Assembly (NCBI RefSeq): GCF_026745355.1
Contig: NC_079205.1
Span: 379,283-443,282, forward strand
DNA length: 64,000 bases
DNA from: Beta vulgaris subsp. vulgaris
Lineage: Eukaryota > Streptophyta > Magnoliopsida > Caryophyllales > Amaranthaceae
Reading direction: 5' to 3'
The notes beneath the pieces are model-generated. The model was not told the origin of the DNA and searched no databases. It was given only the letters and a program-made list of their open reading frames with translations. Positions 1 to 13,100 of this stretch are shown here, one piece after another. Made by a program: the position numbers and the translations under genes. Each line of letters opens with the position of its first letter. The first letter of the stretch is position 1.

Positions 1-3000
1 AACCTTCCTTTGTCAGAAGTCTCAGATGAACGAGAAGCTGTAGGTTCAGCTGCTATTAACAAGAGGAACAGTTCAACATCACAAGTATCTAATAAGAAGT
101 GCAAAGTAACGATGAAGATGCACAATAACAGTAAACGTAACCCACCTGAAGATATAACATCTGCTTGTACTGTCCCTCCAGAAACAATTTCTTCGAAGAT
201 TTGCCCTGTCTGTGAGAACTTCTCGTCATCTTCAAATACCACTTTGAATGCCCACATTGATCAATGTCTTACTTCACAATCTCCTCCAATCTGGATGAAG
301 AGTTCTAAGCTAATTAAGCCTAGAATAAAACCAAGAAAGATAAGATTAATGACTGATATCTGTGCAACTGCTCCCTGCTGCACTTTGGAAGATTTGGATA
401 GAAGAAACGGTACTAACTGGGCCACGAATGTAGATTTCCCTTTGGAGGATGCTGAGGTGCCTGTCGAACGGAGAATTGCTGGAGTATCATCCAGATGTCT
501 TGTAAATAATGTTGATGATGCTTCTGTTTATATTGACTCAAGTGGCAGGAAAATACGAATTCTTTCGAAGTTTAATGATACACCACCACCATCGTTTTCG
601 AAGGCTAGAGAGGATTTAAGACCAAGGAAGCAATCAATAAAGGGCAAGAGAAGCAAATTTTTTTCACCAAATAGGAAAAAGCATCTTGCTAAACATTTGA
701 AGTATCTAAAAGTCTCCCGCCAAAGGAAACGATCTTTTTCTCTGAAGGTCAAGGGCCGCTCCACTAAAGTATGCCCTTGTTCTTATGCTTTTATTTCTTG
801 TTGCACAACTCATTCTCATTGTTCCTTATCTTCACCTTTTTAACATCTAAAGTAATATAATTGCGTTGGTGGGTTTTGATAAGGGAGGGAGGAATGAAAA
901 ACGAAAGAGGAATAATGTCTAGGGGCTGTTTGGTTTGGCTGTGGGGAAAGGAAAGGAACAAGAAAGAGAAGTAAATGAAAACCCTTGCAATTACCCATTT
1001 TGTTTGGGTTGAGAAGGGAAATGGCTTTCAACCCATTTTCAAGTGTTTGGTGAAACAAAAAAGATAAAGGGAACCCCAACCAACACCCACCAAGCTGAAC
1101 GTAGCCCAACCAAGGCACCTCAAACCTTGCTGACCTTGCTGCTCCTCTTTTTTTTTTTTTTGCTTCTCTCCCCCGTCGTGGCTGTTGCTTTCTTCCTCAC
1201 TAATTTAAATATTGCTACTTCAAGTTCCCAAAGTTTATTCTTCTCTGCAATGGTTGAATACGGCTGGAGGTTTTGGATCTGAAGCTTGCCAGCCATATTT
1301 AACCATGTTAGGGTTGAATTATACCATTCCAGACCTTCGGATCTGAAACATTGAGGGTTTTCTGTGCTTGGCAATGTGACCATGGTGGTTGATGATAGTG
1401 GTGGTGTTCATTGTGGTTCGCAAAGGATGGTGGCATCAAGTTCTGATGTCGTGGTGTCGTCGGTGGCGACCTGGTGCAGCTGGTGGTAGGAGATAGTGGC
1501 GAACTGGTGGTGTCAGGTGCATGGTTCAAGGGGCAGGAATCAGGATGCTGAAGTTCGGTGGTAATGGAAGAAGATGGTGATGGTGTTGAAATGTCCAAAC
1601 CCCGAACTTGGGGAATTCAAGTTCCGGGGTGGGGGTGTGGAGAAGTATAAATAGGGAGTTTGGGGGTTTTTCTATGCAGAGAAACAGGAAAGGCGATTTA
1701 AGTTATTTATCAACCAAAACACTTGCAAATAAGATGTGATAATGTCAACCAAACACTTGCAAAGGGGATGAAAAAATGTCAACCAAGCACTTGCAAAAGG
1801 AGATTAAGGTCCATGGTTCCCCTTTCCTTTCTTGATTACCCTCAACCAAACAGCCCCTAGGTGCAAAAGATGCAAATACCACCTATTATTAACGCTTCTT
1901 CTCGTGTGGCTGTGTGCAACACTCTGATGTATTCTTCATTAGACGTTCTATTTCAATTTTTTGTGATTTTTTGTTTTTCTGAAACATGGTTTTCTCAGTT
2001 AATCTCGAGATCGGTTTCATTCTAGAAATTTGAGTTTGATCATCTCCTACAGGCTTGTGAGACTGAAGAAGCTATGGTGGCAGTGGGAGACAGGCATATA
2101 GAGCAGCAACAATCCGTCTCATCTGATAAGAGACTCAAAGCTCAAGAACAGAACCATCCCGGTGTTGCAGGGACTTCAAGTCGATGGAAATCGCTCAAGA
2201 TATCTAATTTGTTAAAGAACAGTGATTCTGAAGCCATTACTAAACTCTCGAGGTGCGACGTTCAAGCAGCAAAGGACTTGGTCATTGGGAATGGTCAAGT
2301 TGGGATTGCTCAATTGGAGCCCAGGAGGACGCCTGTCAAGAAGCATTTGAATTTTCCAAAGAGATCTCTCTCTTCTAAACAGAGAAACTTGAGGACTCTT
2401 GTTATTTACCCTGCTGGGATGGACCAGAGCAGCGAGGCTTCTTTGAAAGGGAAGACTCTAGGTGGTCGCTCACTGAGAGGTGCAGTGCGTGGAAAGATAG
2501 AGGCGTCTCAGATACCTTTGAATTTGGGAACTGATCAGTTCAAAGGGGGTATTGCTAAGGAATCAACACCCAGGATTTCAGAGACCACTACTGTTCCAGC
2601 TCCTGGTGGTGAAAGAGAAGTTGACATCCAACCAAATGCTTTACAAGTTGCTGATATTTCCGTTCCTACTAGCATGAAACTGCTACATAGTTGTCAAATT
2701 GGCCTATCTGAAGGAAGGAGGTTACGCAATAAGACTAACATGCTTTCACCCAATCGCTCTGATTTTCGTGCGTGCCAGGCTAATTCTGACAAAATGGGGT
2801 CTGCTCTTGAAGACTCTTGTGACTGCAGTGGAAATGAAGAGACAGAAGCATGGTCTGCTGATATTATTCAACAGTCTGGTGCTATGACTGACCACCCAAA
2901 AAGCAGCAGATTAAGTGGCTTCCTTGGAAGATCTAGCACGGTTAAAGTGAGACAAAAGCAAGCGTTGGAACATGGTCAGGATGGACAGAAAGACACCAAC

Positions 3001-4491
3001 AGAAGTGATGAACTTTCTGATGACACCCATGGTAATTATAGTTGTGTAAGATCGGCCACAAAAGGTCTTCATAATGATAGGGATTTAATTGCTTCCGTTT
3101 CATCTTCCAGCTTTGCTGTTGGAGTGAATGAGATAAGTGTAAGGACCGTTTTGGATTCTGAAGTAGAAACTATTGCTGATATATCTCCTCAGTCCGAACT
3201 ACTGCATTGTTCAGACAAGTTTCAGGGTGCTATATTCGGGGCTGAAACTTCAAGTCAACCTGATCTGAGTGATGCGCATGAAATGTTCTATGGAAGAGTA
3301 GCTGACGCTGAGAGATTGGAGCTGAAAACAGGAGATTACATTCTAAATTTTGGGCATGGAAGTTTTCCGGAAGTTGATCCAATACCCATTCCAGGACCAC
3401 CAGGATCAGATTTGCCTAGTTTCAGTGATATGGGCTCTGAAGATCTACATGAAATTTCACCAAGTAAACCATCCAGGGATGGTGATGATGTGGTTGATAA
3501 AGATTTATCGGAGTCCTTACTATCTGCCACATCCACTATCTCAAGCTTGGTTAGAACAGATGATTTTACTTTTAACGATCAAGAATCTTTGAGTGCTTCT
3601 CTTTCAGTCCCTGATATTGTTAATCCTGGGTGGTTAGGTGCCAGCTCTGGACCTTTGTCAGGGATATCAACTGTGTCTTCACAATTTAGTATTGCTGCCT
3701 GTGAAAGGGTCACTTGTGTCACTAGTTCTGAAAAAGGCATGAATAATCTAGGAGGCGGCCCTGCCACGCTGAATCATGATAACCAGCCATGCTGTTGTTC
3801 CAAACAGAGCGAGTGTACTCAGAGTACTATGAATTCTAGGGAATCTCAACTCCTGGGGTGGAGACCTACAACCTATCAAAATCTTTCCGGAGGGAAGCAT
3901 ACATATTCCACCTCGGATGGATTGTCAAATGATTTTGAGGACAGAAGTGCAGTGTTCTCTTCCAGCATCTACCAAAGGGTAGAGTCCGCCAACTTATCTC
4001 ATTTTGTAGAAACCTCGCAACAGAGTCTTACATCTCTGGAAACCACTGCAGAAGCAGCTGATCCATTTTTGAGAAGTGGTGATTATGATTCTGCATGTCC
4101 TGCTCCGATTTTGCGGTTGATGGGGAAGGATTTAATGGTCAGTAACAGGGTGGACGGTGATCTGTCACGGTCTCGGGTGGCCATTAATGCCGGTATGAAT
4201 AGGCTCGTGCATCCTGTTACTGAAATCACTTTCAGGGTAAACAGAAATTGGCATCCTCCGTCCTCACAGACTCCTGGTTTTATGGAACCCCAGTCCTCCC
4301 AGAGTCCTGCTTTTGTGGAAACTCTCCATGGGCAGGATCCACATATTTTGTCTGCTCGGCATTTTGATGATGGGTCATCAAATGTGATACAAGGCTTTGA
4401 AGGCCATAATCGAGCATTGGAGGACGTATATATAAATGAGCGCATGCGTGGTAGTTTCTCTGTCCTTGGAGCAGCGCCTTTGCAAAGATGA
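1..4491 (+). CDS. HAP8: HAPLESS8-like protein with UBZ4-type zinc finger (5' end cut by window)
   Basis: Two exons are visible: 1-768, open from the first base so the start lies outside the window, and 2053-4491, ending TGA. The phase-0 intron 769-2052 has GT-AG ends and holds a TIR element. The visible protein is about 1068 residues, mostly Ser-rich and without strong structure. At window codons 68-89 there is a C-x2-C-x13-H-x3-C finger (CPVC...NAHIDQC, nt 202-267), the UBZ4 pattern that in other proteins binds ubiquitin. Conserved short motifs include VDPIPIPGPPGS and PAPILRLMGKDLMV. I recall the same combination in Arabidopsis HAPLESS8 (At5g56250), a gene found in a screen for gametophyte-defective mutants; its biochemistry is not known to me. 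The basic patch just before the intron (around nt 610-750) could be a nuclear signal. The family call rests on remembered motifs, not on an alignment. Confidence 0.6.
919..1860. mobile_element. Tourist-like TIR element in the HAP8-like intron
   Basis: The ends are inverted copies: CTAGGGGCTGTTTGGTTTGG at the left and its complement, CAACCAAACAGCCCCTAG, at the right, 942 bp apart. The GGGGCTGTTTGG end resembles plant PIF/Harbinger (Tourist) elements. Purine-rich AAAGG runs just inside the left end are mirrored by pyrimidine runs at the right. No transposase frame is visible, so it is non-autonomous. The bases next to the ends (CTA/TAG) are part of the inverted repeat, and I could not fix a clean target-site duplication. 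It accounts for most of the 1284-bp intron. Confidence 0.6.
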
Positions 4492-5548
4492 GTTTGGAAG
4501 CTTTGATTTCAGTATCAATTCGAGGTGAAAGTTTCATCCAGCAATATATTGTTTGGAGATTACAAAACTCAGGAAAAAGCTTCATTCGGCGACGTCACAA
4601 AGACCACACGGGTGAGGCATGGCATCTCCTAGAAAACTTTGCCTAGTGTTCTGCCATTTGGATGCAGGGCCGTGTCTTTAAGCATTGGGGGTTCGTAATC
4701 TCGCATTCAAATTCGTCACGAAGTTGGCGTACATATGTAACTCTCACGTCATTCGTATCCAGCCTGTTGAGCATGGACATAATTTATGAAAAGGTTCAGA
4801 AGTTTTTCGCATTTGCTGTCAGTACATATAGCGTGGCAAATCCATTCAAACTATCAGGTCATATGTGACTTGTTTTTATGGTGGTTGGAACAAACATCTT
4901 ATATTACAGAAACAAAACTCACAAAACCAATTATTGTTTTATTGGTATAACAACATATATAAATCAGCAATAAGGAAGGGCCTTTTGTAGAGTTTAAGGT
5001 TCCTGTTTGATTTTTCTATAATAAAACATTTTTTCGAACATATATAGGTTAAATCTTCAAGGTGCTTCAAGGTTAAATTTGCAAGAAATTCATCTTCAGA
5101 AAATCTCAAATTTTGAGTAGCTGCTCTGAGTAACCAGAGGAAATGTTATATCTTATATGTATCAGGTGTTTAGGATAAAAGTTGGTTAGGTGTTGGTTTG
5201 GGTCTCGTATGTTGCTTGACGAATTTCAAGCATGGGGTGGAGCCTCCGACGCTGAAGTCAGTAACTAGCTAATGGTGTACGGTGTACTCGGGTATAGTCT
5301 GTGACTCTGTGAGAGAGTATTGGTGGGTTGGTTCACTTGGTTGGTACTGTGATGAATGATGAGTACTGGAAATGGAAAATATTGGTGGATCGTAGTCATT
5401 TGGGCCTATTGACCATCTAGTAGTAGATTGAGCTCCCAATAGAGACTGCGAGCCAAGTCAATGAGTCGAGCAACTTGGGCTTATGAGCTGTGAAATACTT
5501 AGATTGGAACCCTAGTAATAATAGTCAATAGAGAATGAGTAAATTATA
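4492..5548 (+). other. HAP8-like 3'UTR and intergenic DNA
   Basis: The first few hundred bases are the likely 3'UTR. The end of the transcript is not defined by a clear signal, though AATAAAA-like motifs occur near 5020. From about 5190 to 5510 the base composition is more GC-rich and contains text such as GTGGAGCCTCCGACGCTGAAG, reminiscent of decayed retrotransposon LTR sequence, but I found no paired copy and no coding frame. Confidence 0.35.
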
Positions 5549-5805
5549 CTCCCTCCATCCCAAAATATAATTCCCATTTCATTTTGTACAGTCTTCAAGA
5601 TGTATCTTTGACCTACGATATCTTCTATTTTTTATTAGTAAAAAACATAAAAAGTTGATATTACGAATTTATACATTAAGACGAATTTAACAAGACTCCT
5701 CATGAATATGTTTTTTTTGTATACATTAGTAAGAATATTTGGGCAAAATTTTTAAAATTTGACTTCTAAAATAGAAATGGAAACTATATTTTATGACGGA
5801 AGGAG
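5549..5805. mobile_element. Stowaway-like MITE
   Basis: A 257-bp element runs from CTCCCTCCATCCCAAAATAT at the left to an inverted end finishing GACGGAAGGAG. It is flanked by TA on both sides (5547-5548 and 5806-5807). CTCCCTCCRTCCC ends and a TA target duplication are the hallmark of Stowaway (Tc1/mariner) MITEs. There is no coding capacity. Confidence 0.75.
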
Positions 5806-6235
5806 TAACATTATATACCCAAATAAGACGCGGATTTGTTCAGTTGAAAAGCTTCTATTGAGGGCCACTGACTAAGACTAGGAATGACCAAATAATTTGT
5901 CACAAGGTGAGCGTTTCAATAATATTTAGGACATCAAGAAAAACTGAAGAGATAGCAAACCATGTCATTACGTGTGAGATCGAATCCACCCCATGTGCCA
6001 ATGACACTTATGTACACTAAAGGATCAAAAGTTACCAATTCTTAGAGTAGGGTTTAATTTTATCATAAAATTAGATAAATCAAGTCTACTTTCTCTTAAC
6101 AAACTTATTTTATCTCATTCTAACTCAACACTATCCCTACATATTTCGTATTAATTTAGTCGTCCCTTTTTTTTCGAGTTGGTATTGTGTCAGACTCGTC
6201 TGACAAACCATTCTCGTCGGACGTCACACACATAA

Positions 6236-6440
6236 AACAACTGAAAGAATAAAGGAACGAACTGAAAGAATAAATGAACCAACTGAAAGAATAAAACAAC
6301 CAACTGGAAGAATAAAGGAACCAACTGAAAGAATAAAACAACCAACTGAGAGAATAAAGTAACCAACTGAAAGGATAAATCAACCAACTGAAAGAATAGA
6401 CCAACGAACTAAAAGAATAAAACAACTATCTGAAAGAATG
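6236..6440. repeat. ~20-bp minisatellite (AACCAACTGAAAGAATAAA)n
   Basis: About ten degenerate copies of AACCAACTGAAAGAATAAA follow one another. Because most units are 20 bp, the complementary strand reads as a hydrophobic repeated frame (FSWLLYS-like); this is a by-product of the repeat, not a gene. Confidence 0.85.
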
Positions 6441-6639
6441 AAGATCAAATAACCATGGTCAGCGAAGAGGAAGATCCCCCTCCCCTCAAAAAATTCCCCA
6501 ACCCACTTAAAACCAGACTGGTCTAGTTTTTCGGTGAGTGGGGAAAGTTTTGGAGGGGAGAGAGGCGGATTTCGAGGGGTGGGGGAAATTTTCGACGGTT
6601 TTCCCAGGTGGGAGTGGTTCTCCGTAGGCAATGTGGCGG

Positions 6640-6725
6640 TAGTGGTGGGTTTAGGGGTGGTTCTCGTGTGGCAGTAGTGGTGGGTTTAGGGGTGGTTCTC
6701 GTGTGGCAGTAGTGGTGGGTTGGAG
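6640..6725. repeat. 35-bp direct repeat, two and a bit copies
   Basis: The unit GTGGTTCTCGTGTGGCAGTA followed by GTGGTGGGTTTAGGG is repeated without change, preceded by a partial copy. It lies in a GT-rich stretch that looks non-coding. Confidence 0.75.
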
Positions 6726-7009
6726 TGAGGAGTGGGGTGGCTGTAGTGGGGGTGGCGCTGGCGCCTGGGAAGGAAGGTTTTTCGGTTTTGGGTCAGACCG
6801 TCCGACCAACACATTGGGTCAGACGGTCTGACCCAATAGTTTCACTTTTTTTTTGCTGTCTCTGTTTCCCTTTTAATTTGGAATTACAATAAAAATAATC
6901 CGCCAGTCTTATCGAATGGATTAAATTAGTCGCTAAATAAATTGAAGAATGTGATTGTTGGTCTTTAAATAAATTAATTTAGTCATCTATATAAATCTAT
7001 TGTTCCTAT

Positions 7010-7115
7010 TAAAGGAAGGATGCCACGCGACTGTGTAGTTACTAAGATTCGAATACATGATCTTTGAAATGAAATGTGAGAGTTTAACAATTAAGCCATT
7101 ACAATTTCAATGCTT
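7010..7115 (-). mobile_element. tRNA-derived SINE relic
   Basis: On the minus strand the order is TGGCTTAATTGTTAAACTC (box A-like, complement of about 7085-7099), then CATTTCATTTCAAAGATCAT, then GTATTCGAATCTTAG (box B-like, complement of about 7041-7056). Box A and box B are spaced as in a tRNA-derived pol III promoter. No clear target duplication or tail was found, so this is probably a truncated head. Confidence 0.5.
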
Positions 7116-7650
7116 AATGTTACAATGTAAAACATAATAAAGTGTTATAAATATAAATAATTACAAAAACAAAGACAAGATTTTTGATCTCTAACATTTT
7201 TATTAAGTAATAACATTCTCTTATCCCAATTCCACTAAAATTGTTAATTTTATCCTCGATTCATTAGAAGTTTTTTATAAACAACTTAGCATGCTACGAC
7301 GTCCATTTTTCAATTTTGTATTAAAACAAAATATTACGAAAACTAATAAAATCAATTATGAAATTTATCAATAATAACATATTTAATAATTACAACTAAT
7401 CCGAGACATCGCTCAAACCAAAATTCTAGATATTCAGAAAAGTGATCCGTTCTATTCTTAATATTAAATTCGAGCTATAATCTAATTTAAAATTAAAAGT
7501 CGGAGGTGTCTTATAAGACCAATCCAGGGAAACTTTAGGTTAAATGCCAAAAAAAAAAAAGGAATCATCTAGTACAAAATCATCTCAAGTCTGAATTTAG
7601 ACAAGTCTTTAGTCTATGTTTTGTTTCATTGAGTCCTCTCTGATGATGTG
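7116..7650. other. AT-rich upstream region of the WEB-family gene
   Basis: No gene is seen. The sequence is AT-rich with a run of A near 7548, and it presumably contains the promoter of the WEB-family gene; I could not point to a single convincing TATA box. Confidence 0.4.
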
Positions 7651-10138
7651 TCGCTGTGTTTACAAAATTGTCTGCTTTTAAAACCAACTTTTTCCATTTT
7701 CAAACTTCCTACTTTTTCTCTCTCATCACTCTCAATTCTCCAATCCAATCTCTCTCTCTCTCTTCTTCATCCTCCTTCAATTTCATACAAAATCATTCCT
7801 TAATCATCCTTCTCCTTTTTTTTTTATTCTGGGAATTTAATTTTTCTTTTGATGAAATAGTATTTTATATACTCTTATTATTATTTCCTGTCCTTTTAAC
7901 TTTTTTTTGTCTTTCTACTATCATACTCATATTCCTCGATTTTCCCTTTTTTCTGGGTTTTTGGGGAAATGATTTTTTTCCCGTGACCCAATTTTTCGTT
8001 TTTTTTTGGGGTTGAAGATGATGATCAGATACTTTGATCGAGGCACTATATTATCTGCAGTTTGATTAATTTTCGACGTTGATTTTAGGGTTTTTTTTCT
8101 TCATTTCGCCCATCTTTAGGGTTTAACGTCATTTCAGGTAAAAGTCTTTGATGTTACTGTTTTGTTTTGTTTTCAATTTCGTTTTTTTTAATTGTTATTT
8201 TTATATATTGTCTGGGATGTATTTTAATGCCTGGATAAGATATTTCTCTTACTTATCTGGTAGGTGAGAGAAGTTGTACTGGTACTACTTTATAATTTTC
8301 ATCATTCAATTGAATTTATTTGCTATTATATGGTATTGGGTCCATTTTAATTAATTCTGGATAGTATTTGTTTTGATATTTTTCATGAAAGTTGAATTAA
8401 TGATTGGAAATAGTAATAATATTTATGCCTAAGCATAAAGTTTCCTTTTTTATGAGGAACTATTGTTCTGTAATGATTGACTTGTGATGATGTGGACTTT
8501 TATAAAATGTATGATTATGTATGTGTATGATTTATGAATATGATGATGGTACTGTTATGTGTATGATTATTGTAAACTTATACTGTAAAAGTAAAGTTCT
8601 AATATTTGTTGATTGATATTCTACTGAAATGGAAATTGGCCTTGTGTCACTTTCATATGGCTTTTGGATGTGTAACTTTTCTCCCAATGAGTGCTTTAGC
8701 ATTTGCTGATCTATGGGATTGAACTTCCCCCTCCCCCTTATTTCCATTCGTAAAAAAGACGGGGTTACTTGTCACCTTCTGATGTTTCTCACTGGAACCC
8801 ATGTGCTCGAATGGGATCTTGAGAGATGAATAATGTTCGTTTTATGCCCAATATTTTGGTTTGTCATCTCTGATTGTCCGACATTTTGTGAGGGAGGTCT
8901 TGTGGTTGTGAAGTTGAGAAATGGGGGGACTACTTTTGAAATCGACTTTTTTGGCTGATGGTTTTGAGTGTGGTGGTTTATTATATGATGATAATTAAAC
9001 CTGTGTCACAAATTTTCAGCACCAAATGAACAACATTGTGAATTGCTGATCAATGTTGTCGAGGATAGTTGATAGAGATAACTTTTCACTCCGTGACCTT
9101 GACTTTCATGTTACTTGTACTTTCATGTTACTTGTAGTTGTTGTACCTGTCTGTTATGTGGGAGAAAGAGAGACTTTCTAAGCTGTCTTTAATTGCATTA
9201 ATCGTGTTAATTGCATATTAATTGTTTTGTCAGTGATTATTTTTCGTAATTACGGATAGCTGTGATTTCCAGTGGATAAGGATGCAAGAAGTTCCCTAGG
9301 CCCCTTCTTCTCCTTCCACTTTGCTTCAATCTCGTTTCATTTTAGCATTGGAGTTTATTGATAAGAAGGGTGCCTTTTTATCACGACAAAGTGTGTAGTT
9401 ATGGAAGGGGAGGTAGTGAGATAAATATTATCAGTTTATGTGGTAGGCACTCATGGTTTGAATCTGTATTGCCAGCATTATGTTAGCTGTTTTGAACTGG
9501 TAAAACCTGAAATTTTTTCCATTCTCTTTTATGGGTAGTGTTTTCTGTTGATATTTGCCATCAACATGTATTGGCTTGGACCAGTCAATGAATAGTTTCT
9601 GGTCCTTTTAGCTAGATGTTGTTCTGGAGGACCTGGAGATATACTAGTTGATCACTTTCTTGGGAATGATTAATTCAAATTGATTAAAAGAGAAAGAAGT
9701 ATGATTAAGAGGTATTGCTAGAGTGCTGAAGTGAGCTATTGAAAAAGCAAATCCTCTGTCTAGAACATAATTCCTTTCTATGAATACGACTTAATCAAAT
9801 GAGTTAGATGTGCAAGAAGTAAAGCTCTTAGAAGTTTGTTGGATGTGATTAAAAGAGAAAGAAGTATGATTAAGAGGTATTGCTAGAGTGCTGAAGTGAG
9901 CTATTGAAAAAGCAAATCCTCTGTCTAGAACATAATTCCTTTCTATGAATACGACTTAATCAAATGAGTTAGATGTGCAAGAAGTAAAGCTCTTAGAAGT
10001 TTGTTGGGTGTAATATGAACACCATGACGAAACGAACATATTATGTCTTGGAATAGCTGTTTTAATGTCTGCTTATGAGTTTGTTATTGGTTTTTCTATG
10101 CAGGAGGCTTTAAATTTTCAGAAGACTAAGTCAGGACT
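7650..10138 (+). other. 5'UTR and 5'UTR intron of the WEB-family gene
   Basis: A pyrimidine-rich leader with a CTCTCTCTCTCTC run near 7750 ends at ATTTCAG|GTAAAA (exon end 8137). A matching acceptor, TTTTTCTATGCAG at 10103, lies 35 bp before the first ATG of the protein. The inferred intron 8138-10103 is 1966 bp. The open frame across 7656-8015 is only a T-rich leader translation and is not taken as coding. The start of transcription is approximate. Confidence 0.65.
9681..10010. repeat. 165-bp tandem duplication inside the 5'UTR intron
   Basis: Copy 1 is 9681-9845 and copy 2 is 9846-10010. They differ at what looks like a single base near the end (TTGGATG versus TTGGGTG). The second copy ends fewer than 100 bp before the intron acceptor. 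Confidence 0.95.
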
Positions 10139-13100
10139 ATGGTGCATTCTGCAGAACGACCAAAAACTAGAGATTCTCCTAAGAGTGAAGTAGGAGAGAT
10201 AGATACCAGGGCACCATTTCAGTCTGTGAAAGATGCTGTCAATTTATTTGGTGAGGTTGCTTTTTCTTCTGGAGGAAAACCTGCAATTAAGAAGATAAAA
10301 CCACATTCAGCCGAGGTTTGTTTTGCCCACCTACATGTCTATTTATAATCTTAATCATGGAAGAATACATAGAGGAGAACCATCTTGACAGGCATGAGAT
10401 TACCATTAGCCTAGGCCCTAGGGATATACTGCCTGGTATCCTTTTTCTTATCCACTTTTTTTCCCCATTCCTGACTCAGCATTTCCGAAGCAGAACAGAT
10501 TTTGTATTGCTCTCAAAAATGAAAAGGAAAGGGGAGCCAAGACTAATATTTAGATTCATTTGGTGCCTTCTTTTTTTCTCTTTGGTGTGCGTGTTGGTTA
10601 GGGGCACTTAGGCCTTGTTTATGGCAACTACTACATCCGTTTTTTAGTAGTTGTATCATATTCCTTTTTGGGCTGTTTTGAATTAATTGTATCATTTCCT
10701 TTTTTGGGAAAGGGTTTCACCTCAAATGTGATTTGTTTAATATTTTCATTTTACCTTTAGTCCTTTATACAACTACCCTTAATATGCGTGCCCTTTCTTT
10801 TGCGTACAACTATTAATAAAAGGAAGAAATATTATATATCATAGAACATGTTAGGGTTATTTAGCATATACTATTTTAGTATGGTACAAAGTGTTTTAAT
10901 GACGCTTCCATTGTTCCAAATGTAACGGGGTCGGTGTGATTAGAGGTGGAGACCACATGTATATATGTTACTCGGACTTGGGTACTCGTAACAAACAGGG
11001 TTACGTGCCCAAGTGTTCGATTTGGGTACTCGGCTTCTAAAAAGTGGCTTTGTATATGACAAGTACTGGAGATTTGTTTTGCAGATTTTTAATTTGGTTT
11101 GGCACCTACAGTAATTAAACATCATAGGTATTAGGTTTGCCTAATTTAGAGGTGGAGCAGCAACAGGAGTAGATGAGATCATGGGAATGTAGGAAGAAGG
11201 AAAAAGGGAGGAGGAGAGAGGACTGGAGAAGGGGAGGATGGAAAAGAGTAAATATTCAAGAAGAGAGAGGGTAGACAGTTTATCAGGTGCTTTTTGCCTT
11301 CATATGTGCTAAATGCCTTTTCAATGTGTTGCTTGACCAACACCCCATGATCTAATATTATGGAAATAGTTTTTATAAATGCCTTTTCTGTAGATTTGGT
11401 TCCAAAAGCTCCCCCCCTCCCCATATACGGATATACCTAAAAAAAGTACTCCTTGCGTCCCATTTTAATTGACAAAATTTCCTTTTCAGGAAGTTCTAGA
11501 ATATCTGTCAAGATTCCATTATTAAACAACAAAAACATTTATATGCCACTAAATTTATTGGTTAAAAGTAATATATAAAATGGAAAACATAAAAATAAAT
11601 GATGTTCCCTTATTTTTTTTATATTCCAAAGTACGACAACTAAAAATGGGACGGAGCGAGTATAAAATATAAAATAAATGCCCAGTCTGAAGAAGAGAGG
11701 GGAGGGGGTGGGGGTGTCTCTGGAGGTGGGAGCACAAAGAATGTCCATTGAACATTTTCTGGGATCAATTTCTTTTTCTAATTGTGATTCTTTTGGGGGT
11801 GAAATTCTTGTGAATGTACGTTCTCTATGAACTATATTGCTCATTGCTAGGGTTTATATAAGGTCTGAGTCTTCTGTTTTTGCAGAAAGTTTTGGCTAAA
11901 GAGACGGAACTTCACCTAGCTCAGAAGGAGCTGAACAAGTTAAAGGAGCAACTAAAAAATGCTGAATATACCAAAGCTGAAGCACTTGTAGAACTTGAGA
12001 AAGCTAAGAGAACTGCGGAAAATCTAACACACAATCTCAAAATCTTAAATGAATCCAAAGAGGCTGCAACTCAAGCAACAGAAGCTGCAAAACAACATGC
12101 AAAGCAGCTTGAAGATGTGAACAGTGGCAAACATGCTGTGACCAATGGCTTTCATAAAGAAGAGTCTGGGGATGCAAAAGAACATTATACTACTGTAATT
12201 TCAGAACTTAATGCTGCCAAGCAAGAGCTTGCTAAAGTTCGTCAGGATTATGATACGTCTTTGGAAGCAAAAGCTACTGCAACCAAGCAAGCTGCGGAAG
12301 CTAAGCTTACAACAAAAGCAAACACAGAACGAGCTTCTGAACTTGCTAATGAAATTACTTCTCTAAAGGATACAATTGAGCAAGTGAGGCAGGTTTTATT
12401 CTCAGCCCAACATGAACAGTCAAAGATCTTCTCTGAGAAAGATGTTGAGAGACAATCTTACAAAGCCAGATTGGAGGAATCTTCAAGGAGGTTGCAGGAA
12501 ATGAAGAAAGATTTTGATCCTGAAGCTGCTAAAGACCTTGAGGCAAAACTGGCAGAAGCAACAGGTGAAATTGAGTCTTTAAGAAAGGAAGTGGATAATG
12601 TTAGGGCATTGGATGTAGACTCTGTGAGAACTGTCACATTGGAGCTGGATGGTGCGAAAGAATCTCTGCAAAAAGTGTTGGAAGAGGGAAGTGCCCTCCA
12701 AAACATGGTGGATTCTCTGAAAGAGGAACTAGAGAATTTGAGAAAAGAGCATGCAAAATTAAAAGAAAAAGAAGCAGAAACAGAATCCATTGCTGGGAAT
12801 CTGCATGTTAAGCTCCGTAAATGTAAGTCTGAGCTTGAGACTTGCTTTGAAGAAGAAGTTACAGCTAGCGGAGCCTCCGATGAAATGATTGCAACATTGA
12901 ATCAACTGACAGAAGAAGCAGAAAATGCTAGACGTGAAGCGGAAGCGATGAAGATCAAGGCTGAAGAGCTTAGAAAGGAAGCTGCGGCCACCCGGAATGC
13001 CCTTGAACAAGCCGATCAGAAGTTAAAACTGGCTCTTGAAGAAGCTGAGGAAGCAAAAGCAGCTGAGGCAAGCGCTCTTGATCAGATTCAGGCATTGTCT

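Larger units (their letters stand above)
6184..6838. mobile_element. Possible TIR element carrying a minisatellite
   Basis: Left text ATTGTGTCAGACTCGTCTGAC and right text GTCAGACGGTCTGACCCAAT are inverted relative to each other, and each is also nearly palindromic. Between them lie a 20-bp minisatellite (6236-6440), a G-rich stretch and a 35-bp tandem repeat (about 6640-6725). No target duplication was fixed and no transposase is seen, so the boundaries are tentative. Confidence 0.4.

Noticed and set aside
919..1860. A captured gene fragment inside the HAP8-intron element
   Set aside because: The minus-strand frame 1308-1598 is Ser/Pro/Thr-rich and low in complexity, with no recognisable motif and no splice structure.
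6156..6425. Repeated FSWLLYS-type membrane-like frame on the minus strand
   Set aside because: It is a translation of the 20-bp minisatellite; the period and the strand symmetry show that it is not a protein gene.
7656..8015. 119-codon hydrophobic frame before the WEB-family gene
   Set aside because: It is a T-rich 5' leader ending at a convincing splice donor (8137); the composition explains the Phe/Leu content.
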